This document shows positions 42,336-50,216 of a stretch of DNA of 64,000 nt, piece by piece. Origin of the DNA: an uncultured Anaerolineales bacterium (GTDB lineage: Bacteria; Chloroflexota; Anaerolineae; Anaerolineales; UBA4823); contig CALFWB010000039.1 of NCBI GenBank assembly GCA_937928795.1, positions 1 to 64,000 of the forward strand, read 5' to 3'. Made by a program: the position numbers and the translations under genes. How positions within the stretch are numbered: the stretch's first letter is position 1; the number at the start of each line of letters is the position of its first letter. Under the pieces are notes generated by a model. The model saw only the letters and a list, made by a program, of their open reading frames with translations. It made no database searches and was not told the DNA's origin.

Positions 42336-45300
42336 ATGATAAGGGTTATGAGCAATATGCATGCACCGAATCAATCAAGCGACATTGACTTCTGGAGCGC
42401 GCTTCCAAATAACTCCGCCCCCCTTACCCTCTCATCTTTCCTAACAATCCTCGAAAATCTTTCAGATGGTTTTTGCGTTAATCGCTGGATTCGAGATAAG
42501 GCAGGACATGCCATCGATTATGTCCTTATTGCGTTGAATTCCCGCTTTGAAAAACTGATTGAACGCACCAGAAGCGAACTCCTCCATAAGCTTAGCGTTG
42601 AGGTCTTCGGCGCTGACGCATCCTCCTTAATGGAGAAGTTTCTTGAACTGGAACACGGTGTCTCATCTGTTAACTTTGAATACTCTTCTGAAACCCGGCA
42701 AAAAGATTTTACGATCACCGCTTTTTCTCTCGATCAGGACACTTTTGCTGTTCTCTTACGGGATCAAACGACCCATAAAAAAGCCGCCAAAGCGCTCGAT
42801 AGAGGGATTCAGATCTTTCAGAAATTCATGCAAACCGTTCAAGATGGCATCATCATTGTCGACCTACACGGGAGGATTCAGCTCTGGAACGAGGCAGCCG
42901 AACGCATCTTTGGCTATACCAAAGATGAAGCTCTCGGTAAAGTAGTCGATCATCTGATCATCCCTGAGGAGCGTCAAAGGTGGGTTGATGAGAGGTGGTA
43001 TGCCCTGATTAAGAGCGCAATCGCTGGCGGAGAGGGGATTAAACTAGAGTTTGAATGCCGTACAAAAAATGGAGGTCTCATCCCTATTGATGTTTCCCTC
43101 TCTCTTACGACCATTGACAATGAGTGGATGGGGATTGCGGTTGTGCGCGATATTTCCGAGCGAAAGATGGCTGAAAAAGCCGTTGAGCGGCGCGAGGCAA
43201 TCCTCACGGCGGTAAGTTTTGCGGCAGAGCGTTTACTGCAAGCGGATGCTTGGCAGGACTCTATCCAAGATATCCTCGCTATTCTAGGGGTTGCTACGGA
43301 AGTTGACCGCGTTTATCTCTTCAAGAAGGACGAGTCTCAATCCGAGGATGATGTCTATGTCAGCCAGTTGTACGAATGGGTTGCTGCTGACGTTATACCG
43401 CAAATAGATAACCCTGCTTTGCAACATATGCCCTTGCGAGAGAACGGCTTCGGCCGTTGGCTTGATCAACTCAGCCAGAATGAAGCCCTGTATGGCTCAA
43501 TTTCAGAGTTCCCTCTCTCAGAACAAGACTTTTTGCGTGCGCAAGGCATCCAATCTCTTGTCGTTGTGCCTGTTTTTGTTATAGACCATTGGTGGGGCTT
43601 TGTCGGCTTTGACGATTGCCATACCACGCGGACATGGAGCCGCTCTGAAATCGATGCTCTGCGCCTAGCTGCCAACCTGATCGGCACAGCCATTCACCGC
43701 CAAGAAATCAGTGCCCAAATTCACCAGAGCGAAAAGCGTTATCGAAACCTCGTTGAGCGTTTGCCGGTTGTCGTCTATGTTGCTAAAATGACCCCGCAAG
43801 GGGCGCTTCAAGCGGAATATATTAGCCCAAATGTGCTCGACCTCTGCGGCTACACCCCACAGGAAATTCACCATGACCCCTCTCTTTGGACTCAGCGTAT
43901 TCACCCCGCTGACCAAGCGCAAGCCATTTCAACCTACCACCGTCATTTATCCGAGCGAACAGCCTGGGATCAGGAATACCGCTTCATTTGCAAAAATGGC
44001 GAGACAATTTGGTTGCGAGAACAGGCGTTACCGATTTTCGACCCTCAATCCAACACCCTACGGGCTCAGGGGGTAATTCAGGATATCAGCTTGCAAAAGC
44101 GCCGCCAACGTGAGCAACAAGCTACCCAACTGGTTCACCAAGCGCTTCAGGGGGACGATACCCTAGACACCATGCTCAGCCGCTTGCTTGAAGCCGTCAT
44201 TCACGCCATCCCCAACGCTGAGAAGGGAAGCATCTTAGTCAGTGAAGGCGATGGCTTGACGATCCGCGCCTTATATGGCTATCAGGATGAAAGAATTTGG
44301 AAGGTCAGTTTCCCACTCACCTCAGGGTACTCCGCAAAAACTTTTCGTTTGCGAGAGCCGCTCATCATCCCAGATGCACACTATGATCCTTCCATTCGGT
44401 ATGAGGGCGAAATAGAAGAAATGGTACAAGTGCAAAGTGCCATTACAGCCCCGCTCTTGTTGCACGATCAAGCCATTGGTGTCATTTCCCTAGACAACTG
44501 TACCCGAAAGAACGCCTTTTCACTGGAAGATTTGCACTTCTTAAGTCAGATTGCTGCCACGGCTGCTTTGGTTGTAGAAAACGTTCGGCTTCTGGATGAA
44601 GCTCGCAACCGCTTACGCGAGCTTGAACTCATTTCCAGTTTGAGCTACGCTATGCGGGATGCAAAAAGCCATAGCGAGATGGTTGACATCACCCTTGAGC
44701 GCATCTTAAACAGCCTACAGATGGATTGTGCAGCAATCCGTCTATATGATCACACCACGAAGCACATTCTCTACGAGAACATGCGCGGCTATTGGCAGCA
44801 GATTGACCAATTCCTGAATGTATTCGGAAATGAACGCATTCGTATCCTAAGAGAGAAACAGTCCTCAATCTCGATCGAAAAAGATGCCAATTGCCAAGAT
44901 TCGTCTTCCTGCCCTTGTCGCTTTCTGGCAGGCGTAGCTTTAGTCAATCAAACCCATAGCATCGGCGAATTATTGGTTTGCCGACGAAGTAAAATCTCCG
45001 AGCAAGATTTCCGCATTTTAGAGGCTATTGCAGACATTGTTGCGAACGCGCTGCATCGAGCGAGCCTGCATGAAAAAACCGAAAAACAATTGCGACATCT
45101 AAGTTCTTTATACACAATCGACCGAGCTATCAGCAAGCGCCACGATCTGAGGGCTGTTTTACAAATTATTGCCCAAGAAGCGCGCCCCCAACTCGGCGTC
45201 GATGCCATTGCACTCCACATTTTTGACCCTCAAACCAAGCAGCTCAGCTTCATCGCAGGAGATGGCTTTTATACAGACTACATCAAAGACACTCATCTAA

Positions 45301-46184
45301 GAATGGGAGAAGGAGAGATAAGCAAGTCGGCGCTACAGAAAACGCCCATTTATGTCCCGAATGTCTATCGGGTAAACACACCGTTAGCAAAAACCAAACT
45401 ATGCATTGAGGAAGGATTTATCGCCCATCATACTGCCCCCTTGCTTATTCAGGATCAACTTAAGGGAGCGATCGAAGTCTTTCATCGCGCCGAATTTAAT
45501 CCTTCCGAAGATTGGCGTGCCCTTTTTGAAGCTTTTGCCGACCAAGCGGCAATTGCCATCGATAACGCCCAACTGTTCGAGGATATCCAAAGGACAAACC
45601 TTGAATTATCCATAGCCTATGATGCAACGCTAGAGGGGTGGGCTAAGGCTCTGGAACAGCGCGATCGTGAAACCCTCGGACATACCAATCGGGTGACCGA
45701 ATTGACTCTGCATATGGCAGCCGAAATGGGCATTCCCAACGAACAACTCATTCATATTTGGCGGGGGGCTCGCTTGCATGACATCGGCAAAATGGCAATT
45801 CCCGATCAAATCCTTTTGAAATCCGGTCCGCTTACCGAAGAAGAATGGGAAGTTATGCGTCTTCATCCCGTTTATGCCTACGAGCTGCTCTCGCCGATTG
45901 AGTATTTGCGTCCAGCACTAGACATCCCATATTGCCACCACGAACACTGGGATGGCAGTGGATATCCGCGCGGCTTGAAAGGGGAAGAAATTCCTCTTGC
46001 AGCGCGCATATTCGCTGTCGTAGATGTCTGGGATGCCTTAACCAGCGGGCGTCCCTATCGCTCAGCTTGGGATGCCGAAGAAGCCATCCAATATATCCTC
46101 AACCAGCGCGGCAAGCAGTTTGACCCATCCGTGGTAGATGTGTTCTTGCGCATTATCAAGGAAAGAATCGAAAATAATCAATGA
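42336..46184 (+). CDS. Multi-PAS/GAF sensor with HD-GYP c-di-GMP phosphodiesterase output
   Basis: About 1282 residues from ATG 42336 (ATG 42348 and 42357 are alternatives). No membrane helices are evident, so it is likely cytosolic. Domains in order: PAS-like (about 25-150), PAS (about 155-280, FGYTKDEALGK), GAF (about 285-460), PAS (about 470-600, CGYTPQEIHHD), then three GAF domains (about 605-760, 770-920, 930-1090), and a C-terminal HD-GYP domain. The latter has the metal site RLHDIGKMAIPD with His1148 and the HHEHWDGSGYP motif, so it should hydrolyse cyclic di-GMP. It follows the liv operon after a terminator and probably has its own promoter. The signals sensed are unknown. Confidence 0.92.
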   Translation: MIRVMSNMHAPNQSSDIDFWSALPNNSAPLTLSSFLTILENLSDGFCVNRWIRDKAGHAIDYVLIALNSRFEKLIERTRSELLHKLSVEVFGADASSLMEKFLELEHGVSSVNFEYSSETRQKDFTITAFSLDQDTFAVLLRDQTTHKKAAKALDRGIQIFQKFMQTVQDGIIIVDLHGRIQLWNEAAERIFGYTKDEALGKVVDHLIIPEERQRWVDERWYALIKSAIAGGEGIKLEFECRTKNGGLIPIDVSLSLTTIDNEWMGIAVVRDISERKMAEKAVERREAILTAVSFAAERLLQADAWQDSIQDILAILGVATEVDRVYLFKKDESQSEDDVYVSQLYEWVAADVIPQIDNPALQHMPLRENGFGRWLDQLSQNEALYGSISEFPLSEQDFLRAQGIQSLVVVPVFVIDHWWGFVGFDDCHTTRTWSRSEIDALRLAANLIGTAIHRQEISAQIHQSEKRYRNLVERLPVVVYVAKMTPQGALQAEYISPNVLDLCGYTPQEIHHDPSLWTQRIHPADQAQAISTYHRHLSERTAWDQEYRFICKNGETIWLREQALPIFDPQSNTLRAQGVIQDISLQKRRQREQQATQLVHQALQGDDTLDTMLSRLLEAVIHAIPNAEKGSILVSEGDGLTIRALYGYQDERIWKVSFPLTSGYSAKTFRLREPLIIPDAHYDPSIRYEGEIEEMVQVQSAITAPLLLHDQAIGVISLDNCTRKNAFSLEDLHFLSQIAATAALVVENVRLLDEARNRLRELELISSLSYAMRDAKSHSEMVDITLERILNSLQMDCAAIRLYDHTTKHILYENMRGYWQQIDQFLNVFGNERIRILREKQSSISIEKDANCQDSSSCPCRFLAGVALVNQTHSIGELLVCRRSKISEQDFRILEAIADIVANALHRASLHEKTEKQLRHLSSLYTIDRAISKRHDLRAVLQIIAQEARPQLGVDAIALHIFDPQTKQLSFIAGDGFYTDYIKDTHLRMGEGEISKSALQKTPIYVPNVYRVNTPLAKTKLCIEEGFIAHHTAPLLIQDQLKGAIEVFHRAEFNPSEDWRALFEAFADQAAIAIDNAQLFEDIQRTNLELSIAYDATLEGWAKALEQRDRETLGHTNRVTELTLHMAAEMGIPNEQLIHIWRGARLHDIGKMAIPDQILLKSGPLTEEEWEVMRLHPVYAYELLSPIEYLRPALDIPYCHHEHWDGSGYPRGLKGEEIPLAARIFAVVDVWDALTSGRPYRSAWDAEEAIQYILNQRGKQFDPSVVDVFLRIIKERIENNQ

Positions 46185-46268
46185 GCGTTTGGTATTCGCC
46201 TAAATTCAGGAAAGGACCCCGTGAGCCTTCCCGATAAGCAAAGCATGATGCGCAAATCCCCTAATTGG

Positions 46269-46296
46269 CGTGGCGAGTCTTCGACTTGCCACGCGC
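46269..46296. repeat. Intergenic inverted repeat
   Basis: GCGTGGC-G-AGTC and GACT-T-GCCACGC form a hairpin around TTC in the gap after the HD-GYP gene. Neither strand has a T-run, so it does not look like a standard terminator. Confidence 0.55.
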
Positions 46297-46399
46297 CACC
46301 GACCTTAGCTATTTAGCCAGAGGCAGAGATGAGCAAAAGCTACGCCTAAGTTATTCTGGCAACCAAGTGGGGTCTAAATTTTTTCCCAAACTCTCCCTC

Positions 46400-46753
46400 T
46401 TACGTTGTGATCATCGAGCGAATATCCGGTCGGTCCAAGCGCAGCAAAATCCAGCCCGATAGGAGCATTCCAATTGCCGTAAAGATGATTAGCTCAACAT
46501 TCCACGTCCCTTGCGGGGTCTTTGCAGCCGGATAGAACATCATAAACCGAACGATTATATTCAAGCCTTGAACAAAGATACTCATGGTCAAAGCCCAAAG
46601 GCGTCTGCGCCATAAACCATACCCTAGCAAGACAAAGAACAACAAGACTACAACAATTACACCAATACCATTCAGAAGAGTGCGCGGCGGATAGAGAAGA
46701 ATGGGGATGAACTGCAAGAAGATTATGGCAAGAAAAGTGTTTTTGGTTGACAT
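46400..46753 (-). CDS. Small polytopic membrane protein of unknown function
   Basis: A 117-residue protein with four hydrophobic segments (about 5-22, 28-50, 55-78 and 92-112) and short basic loops (LWRRRLW, LLRLDRPDIR). I do not recognise a family. GGAGAG lies just before the paired ATG codons at 46756 and 46753; 46753 gives better spacing. It stands alone on the minus strand between repeats, with no operon partner. Confidence 0.65.
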   Translation of the reverse strand: MSTKNTFLAIIFLQFIPILLYPPRTLLNGIGVIVVVLLFFVLLGYGLWRRRLWALTMSIFVQGLNIIVRFMMFYPAAKTPQGTWNVELIIFTAIGMLLSGWILLRLDRPDIRSMITT

Positions 46754-46850
46754 CATCTCTCTCCAGCACAAGTTTGTTGTGATTGTACCTTTAGAGGCTC
46801 AGTGTGTCAATTAGAATACTGTGAGTTCGGGTAAGTTTGCCAGCTTGACC

Positions 46851-46916
46851 TGTCACTTCGAGCGCAGCGAGAAGAAGTCTTCTAGATTTCTCCTCGCTGC
46901 GCTCGTCAAAATGACA
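46851..46916. repeat. Dispersed palindromic repeat, family R (copy 3)
   Basis: A complete 66-bp copy from TGTCACTTCGAGCGCAGCG to CGTCAAAATGACA, able to fold end to end. It lies 48 bp before mobile element copy C in the 340-bp gap that follows the small membrane protein gene. Confidence 0.8.
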
Positions 46917-46963
46917 AATGCGAATTCAAAAACAAGAATTTTGAAAAGCCCTAGCCGCGAGGC

Positions 46964-47041
46964 GTGTCCACGCAAAAGTTGTAGGACAACTCAATGAGTT
47001 GTCCTACAAAGCAATGTTGCCAACAACTTTTGAGTGCACAT
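46964..47041 (+). mobile_element. 78-bp non-autonomous element (MITE-like), copy C
   Basis: Full-length copy with the 17-bp inverted ends and the GTAGGACAACTCA palindrome. Exact 9-bp direct repeats CCGCGAGGC flank it (46955-46963 and 47042-47050). Confidence 0.92.
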
Positions 47042-47094
47042 CCGCGAGGCAGTTACCTTTCACAAACAAAGTAAGCTGGATATAATAACCCCAC

Positions 47095-48162
47095 ATGAGC
47101 GGAAATTCATTCTCTCGACGCGAATTTTTACGCCTGAGCTTGCTTGGCTTGGGTGGATTGGCTTTCTCACCCCTTTCTTCCCTTTTCCAAGAGACGGGGT
47201 TCGGCAACCTCGGCCGGATAGCGACGCGTCAATTAGACCTCTATAGCCAACCTCGCGATGACAGTCCGATTATCGGCAAGCGTTATCGCGATCAAATCGT
47301 CAACATCTATGAAGAGGTCATTTCTCCCAAAGGGCCGGCGCACAACCCGGTCTGGTATCGAGTTTGGGGGGGTTACTTGCATTCGGCTCATGTACAAAAA
47401 GTGCGCGTTCAATTCAATCAGCCCTTATCCGCTGTTCCAGAGCATGGACAGCTCTGTGAAGTGACCGTCCCTTACACCACTGCCTATGAATATAAAAACG
47501 GTTGGAAAAAATGGGAGTCCTACCCACTTTACTACGAGACTTTGCATTGGGTCACCGATGTCGTAGAAGGTCCTGACCGCCAACCCTGGTACCAAATCAG
47601 CTCAGAATTAACCCAGTATCTGGTTTATTACGTGCCTGCCATTCACCTGCGTCCAATCCCTGATGAAGAGTATTCGCCTCTCTCCCCCGATGTACCAGCT
47701 CACAAGAAACTGGTCGAGGTAGAAATTCGGACTCAAACCTTGCGAGCTTACGAAGATGGCGAAGTTGTGTTCACTTGCCGCGTCTCTACCGGCATTCCCT
47801 ATCTGAACCCTACCCGACAGGGGATACCCACCGAGACACCCAAAGGGGAATTTCGCATCTTCTCTAAGATGCCAAACAAACATATGGGAAGCGTGACTGG
47901 CAATCCTGACGCCGAAGAACGCGGGGGGTTTTCACTACCAGGTGTACCGTGGACTTGCTTTTTTGTTGATACAGGGGTCGCTTTCCATGGCACCTATTGG
48001 CACAATAACTTCGGCGTATGGATGAGCCATGGATGCGTTAATATGCGCAACGAAGATGCAAAATGGCTCTTCCGCTGGACTACGCCGATCTATGAGTTAC
48101 CAATAAAATCGCGCCGCGATTGGGAGCGGCGCGGTTTTGGCACTCGTGTGATCGTGAAATAA
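47095..48162 (+). CDS. L,D-transpeptidase (YkuD) with Tat-type signal
   Basis: A 355-residue exported protein. The N-terminus SRREFLRLSLLGLGGLAF is a twin-arginine signal, unusual for this enzyme class. An SH3-like region follows (about 45-170), then a YkuD domain with HGTYWHNNFGVWMSHGCVNM, where His and Cys314 form the catalytic site. The enzyme makes 3-3 peptidoglycan cross-links or attaches proteins to the wall. It is transcribed alone, directly downstream of mobile element copy C. Confidence 0.93.
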   Translation: MSGNSFSRREFLRLSLLGLGGLAFSPLSSLFQETGFGNLGRIATRQLDLYSQPRDDSPIIGKRYRDQIVNIYEEVISPKGPAHNPVWYRVWGGYLHSAHVQKVRVQFNQPLSAVPEHGQLCEVTVPYTTAYEYKNGWKKWESYPLYYETLHWVTDVVEGPDRQPWYQISSELTQYLVYYVPAIHLRPIPDEEYSPLSPDVPAHKKLVEVEIRTQTLRAYEDGEVVFTCRVSTGIPYLNPTRQGIPTETPKGEFRIFSKMPNKHMGSVTGNPDAEERGGFSLPGVPWTCFFVDTGVAFHGTYWHNNFGVWMSHGCVNMRNEDAKWLFRWTTPIYELPIKSRRDWERRGFGTRVIVK

Positions 48163-48174
48163 ACCGGTCGGTCG

Positions 48175-48699
48175 TTACGGGGTCGGCGTGCTCATCGGAT
48201 GCTCATGTTCGTGCTCACCACTGCCGTGATCGTGTTCGCCATGCGGTTGCATCTCCATCCCACCACCTCGAACGGCTACATCCAGCGTAAGGTCAGGGCT
48301 AGACTTAAATTTTAGCGTCACTTTGAAGGTGTCCCCTTCTTTCAAATCGCGTTTTAGCCCGATCAACATGATATGATAACCACCTGGCTGCATCACAATT
48401 TCGCCATTAGCCGAAAGCGGAATCGAGTCCTGTTTCAACATGACCATGACACCCTGATCATTAACTTCAGATTTATGCAACTCAACGGTTTGGGCGATAT
48501 CTGAGGCTGCCCCAACCAATTCATCGGCTCTGTTGGAATGGTTGTGTAAAACCATATAAACTGCCCCATTACCATCCTTGACGCCTGTCCTCGCCCAAAC
48601 TTCATGGGCTTCCATACCCCCGTGCGATGACTGGCAAGCAGTGAATAGGACAATGGATACCATCGCTAGGGCTAACGACAATCTAAGTTGTTCTTTCAT
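48175..48699 (-). CDS. PCu(A)C-type copper chaperone lipoprotein
   Basis: A 174-residue protein with a lipobox (FTAC, Cys22) and a PCuAC domain. The expected Met/His copper ligands appear as VELHKSEVNDQGVMVMLKQ and QPGGYHIMLIGL. The C-terminal 25 residues are His-rich (HGEHDHGSGEHEHEH), an added metal-binding tail. Outside the membrane it would deliver copper to the Cu-A or Cu-B site of cytochrome oxidase, together with SCO1 (62902). Its start overlaps the regulator gene by 17 bp, so the two are co-translated. Confidence 0.92.
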   Translation of the reverse strand: MKEQLRLSLALAMVSIVLFTACQSSHGGMEAHEVWARTGVKDGNGAVYMVLHNHSNRADELVGAASDIAQTVELHKSEVNDQGVMVMLKQDSIPLSANGEIVMQPGGYHIMLIGLKRDLKEGDTFKVTLKFKSSPDLTLDVAVRGGGMEMQPHGEHDHGSGEHEHEHPMSTPTP

Positions 48700-49273
48700 C
48701 GAATCCTCCTTGTTTAGACTGATAGTTTTTCATAGAAATGTCACTTTGGGTCAAAAACTCAATGGCTGCTTGAATGGTTTCGATATGTCCACCAAATCCC
48801 TTTTGGAATCTCTTGACTTCCTCTTCAGAAGCAAAGGCTAACACGCTCGGGGAACAACAAATCCGCAATTCTGGTTCAACCAGAAAATAGGCTTGCCAAG
48901 CGCTAATGACATGACCATGTAGAAAGTCAGTTGCCAAGGATTGCCACACATCTTGCCGATACCCATAAGCTAACAAGCCGCAGTGAGGACAACAAAAGGA
49001 AATCTTTCGCCCTTCCTGTGTGATTAGGGTAAATAAATTTTGCGCAGCAATGTTTCGATTGCACATCTGGCAATGGGTCGCATCCTCCCCCTTCAGTTTA
49101 GCTGTGGCAAATATTTTGCCATGCCGTTTGAGGATCAAGCCGACTTGCTGTAAAGCCTCCAGATCGCGATAGATAGTCATCTTCGAGACCGATAACTCCT
49201 GGGCAAGGTCGGCGATGGTCAGGACTTCCTGCTGGGAAAGTCTTTCTAGAACGAGTCGTTGTCTTGGGTTCAT
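48683..49273 (-). CDS. DeoR-type HTH fused to a NosL-like metal-binding domain; probable copper regulator
   Basis: A 196-residue protein. Residues 1-55 are a DeoR-like helix-turn-helix (LTIADLAQELSVSKMTIYRDLEALQQVG). Residues 65-175 resemble NosL/TRASH metal-binding proteins, with Cys68 and Cys71 (HCQMC), Cys94, Cys95 and Cys98 (FCCPHC) and Cys139-Cys140, and the CSPSVLAFASEEEVKRF segment typical of NosL. It overlaps the PCuAC gene and has an inverted repeat just upstream. I infer that it senses copper and controls itself and the chaperone. It lacks the sugar-phosphate-binding domain of true DeoR proteins. Confidence 0.82.
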   Translation of the reverse strand: MNPRQRLVLERLSQQEVLTIADLAQELSVSKMTIYRDLEALQQVGLILKRHGKIFATAKLKGEDATHCQMCNRNIAAQNLFTLITQEGRKISFCCPHCGLLAYGYRQDVWQSLATDFLHGHVISAWQAYFLVEPELRICCSPSVLAFASEEEVKRFQKGFGGHIETIQAAIEFLTQSDISMKNYQSKQGGFDERTT

Positions 49274-49280
49274 AGCCTTT

Positions 49281-49325
49281 TGTTATATTATGTGATTAAT
49301 AACAAAATCTTCCCATAATATAACA
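49281..49325. promoter_or_regulatory. Candidate operator of the copper regulator
   Basis: TGTTATATTATG (49281-49292) and CATAATATAACA (49314-49325) are perfect 12-bp inverted repeats 21 bp apart. A third half-site ATAACA lies at 49299-49304, 21 bp from the last ATAACA (49320-49325), which is two helical turns. All are within 55 bp of the regulator start codon. Confidence 0.7.
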
Positions 49326-49359
49326 TCTTATACCAAATTTGTCAAATATAATTGGAGAT

Positions 49360-49409
49360 GTGTCCACGCAAAAGTTGTAGGACAACTCAATGAGTTGTCC
49401 TACAAAGCA
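49360..49409 (+). mobile_element. 78-bp element, truncated copy D
   Basis: The left end and the central palindrome are intact (TGTCCACGC to TCCTACAAAGCA); the sequence then diverges and the right end is missing. It sits next to family R copy 4. Confidence 0.8.
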
Positions 49410-49430
49410 TAGGTTTGCCCCGTTTAGCGC

Positions 49431-49494
49431 ATCACTTCGGCAAAGCGAGAAGAAGTCCTTAAGATTTCTCCTCTCTGCGCTCGTCGAAATGACA
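49431..49494. repeat. Dispersed palindromic repeat, family R (copy 4)
   Basis: ATCACTTCGG to CGTCGAAATGACA, with the central AGATTTCTCC. A few substitutions weaken the left arm. Confidence 0.75.
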
Positions 49495-49565
49495 AAAGCC
49501 GAAACGAACGATCAAATTAGCGCTCTTTTCGGAACAGCAAATTTGGCTGAGAGCGAAGGGAGAAA

Positions 49566-49685
49566 CTCCCCTCGCCCTCCGGGAGAGGGGTTGGGGGTGA
49601 GGGCTGCTCCCCTCGCCCTCCGGGAGAGGGGTTGGGGGTGAGGGCTGCTCCCCTCGCCCTCCGGGAGAGGGGCCGGGGGTGAGGG
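49566..49685 (+). repeat. Three tandem copies of a 41-bp unit
   Basis: Units start at 49566, 49607 and 49648, an exact 41-bp period; each begins CTCCCCTCGCCCTCCGGGAG and can fold (CCCTC with GAGGG). The last unit has TTG changed to CCG. A degenerate single copy lies near 18801. The open frames that cross it are a by-product of the repeat. Confidence 0.9.
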
Positions 49686-49766
49686 AACCGTTCAAGCACA
49701 CCAAAGCCGCAAGAAATGGACAAAGAGATTAGAGGATTAAGAAGTTCTACTCCAACTTCAAAAAGA

Positions 49767-49959
49767 TTGTCGTAACATGGGCTTCAGTCCGTGCCTCTCT
49801 GCGCAAGCTAAAGCTCACGCTAAGGTGGAGAAACACCACTAAGCAGATTGCCGTAACGTGGGCCTTCCGCCCGTGCTTCTCGGCGCAAGCTAAAGCTTAC
49901 GCTACTGCGGTGGAGAAACACCGCCAAGCAGATTGCCGTAACATGGGCTTCAGCCCGTG
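49767..49959 (+). repeat. Tandem repeat of 79-85 bp units (2.4 copies)
   Basis: Units start with GATTGYCGTAAC at 49767, 49846 and 49931; each holds CATGGGCTTCAG-CCGTG and GCAAGCTAAAGCTYACGCTA palindromes and GGTGGAGAAACACC. The third unit is cut off where a family R fragment begins. Confidence 0.85.
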
Positions 49960-49984
49960 TCACTTCGAGCACAGCACCTTCATA

Positions 49985-50047
49985 TGTCACTTCGAGCGTA
50001 GCGAGAAGCCCTTCAGATTTCTCCTTGCTGCGCTCGTCGAAATGACA
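49985..50047. repeat. Dispersed palindromic repeat, family R (copy 5)
   Basis: TGTCACTTCGAGCG to CGTCGAAATGACA. Fragments of the same family lie immediately before (about 49958) and after (about 50083). From 50110 to 50216 I see nothing recognisable. Confidence 0.8.
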
Positions 50048-50216
50048 GGCTTGCCTTGTCCCTTGAAGTAAGGCGAGCAACGCGTCATCTCGATCGCAGC
50101 GAGAAGCATATTGCTAAGAAAATCACCTTAAAGGCAAGAAGATCCCAAGCAATAAGCGAAGAATATCCTTTTGAGCGGACTTTATGGCTTGGTGCCCAAA
50201 GTCTCGACAGCATCCT

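Noticed and set aside
18880-47041. REP elements processed by a RAYT transposase
   Set aside because: The palindromes start with GTAG or GGAG as REPs do, but here those bases are paired within the palindrome, the units have long inverted ends and 9-bp target duplications, and no RAYT gene is seen.
49459-49723. Overlapping open frames rich in Pro, Gly and Arg
   Set aside because: They are translations of the three 41-bp tandem units and family R palindromes; the reading frame repeats with the DNA unit.
49566-49959. CRISPR array
   Set aside because: The tandem units are adjacent with no unique spacers, differ in period between blocks, and no cas gene is present.
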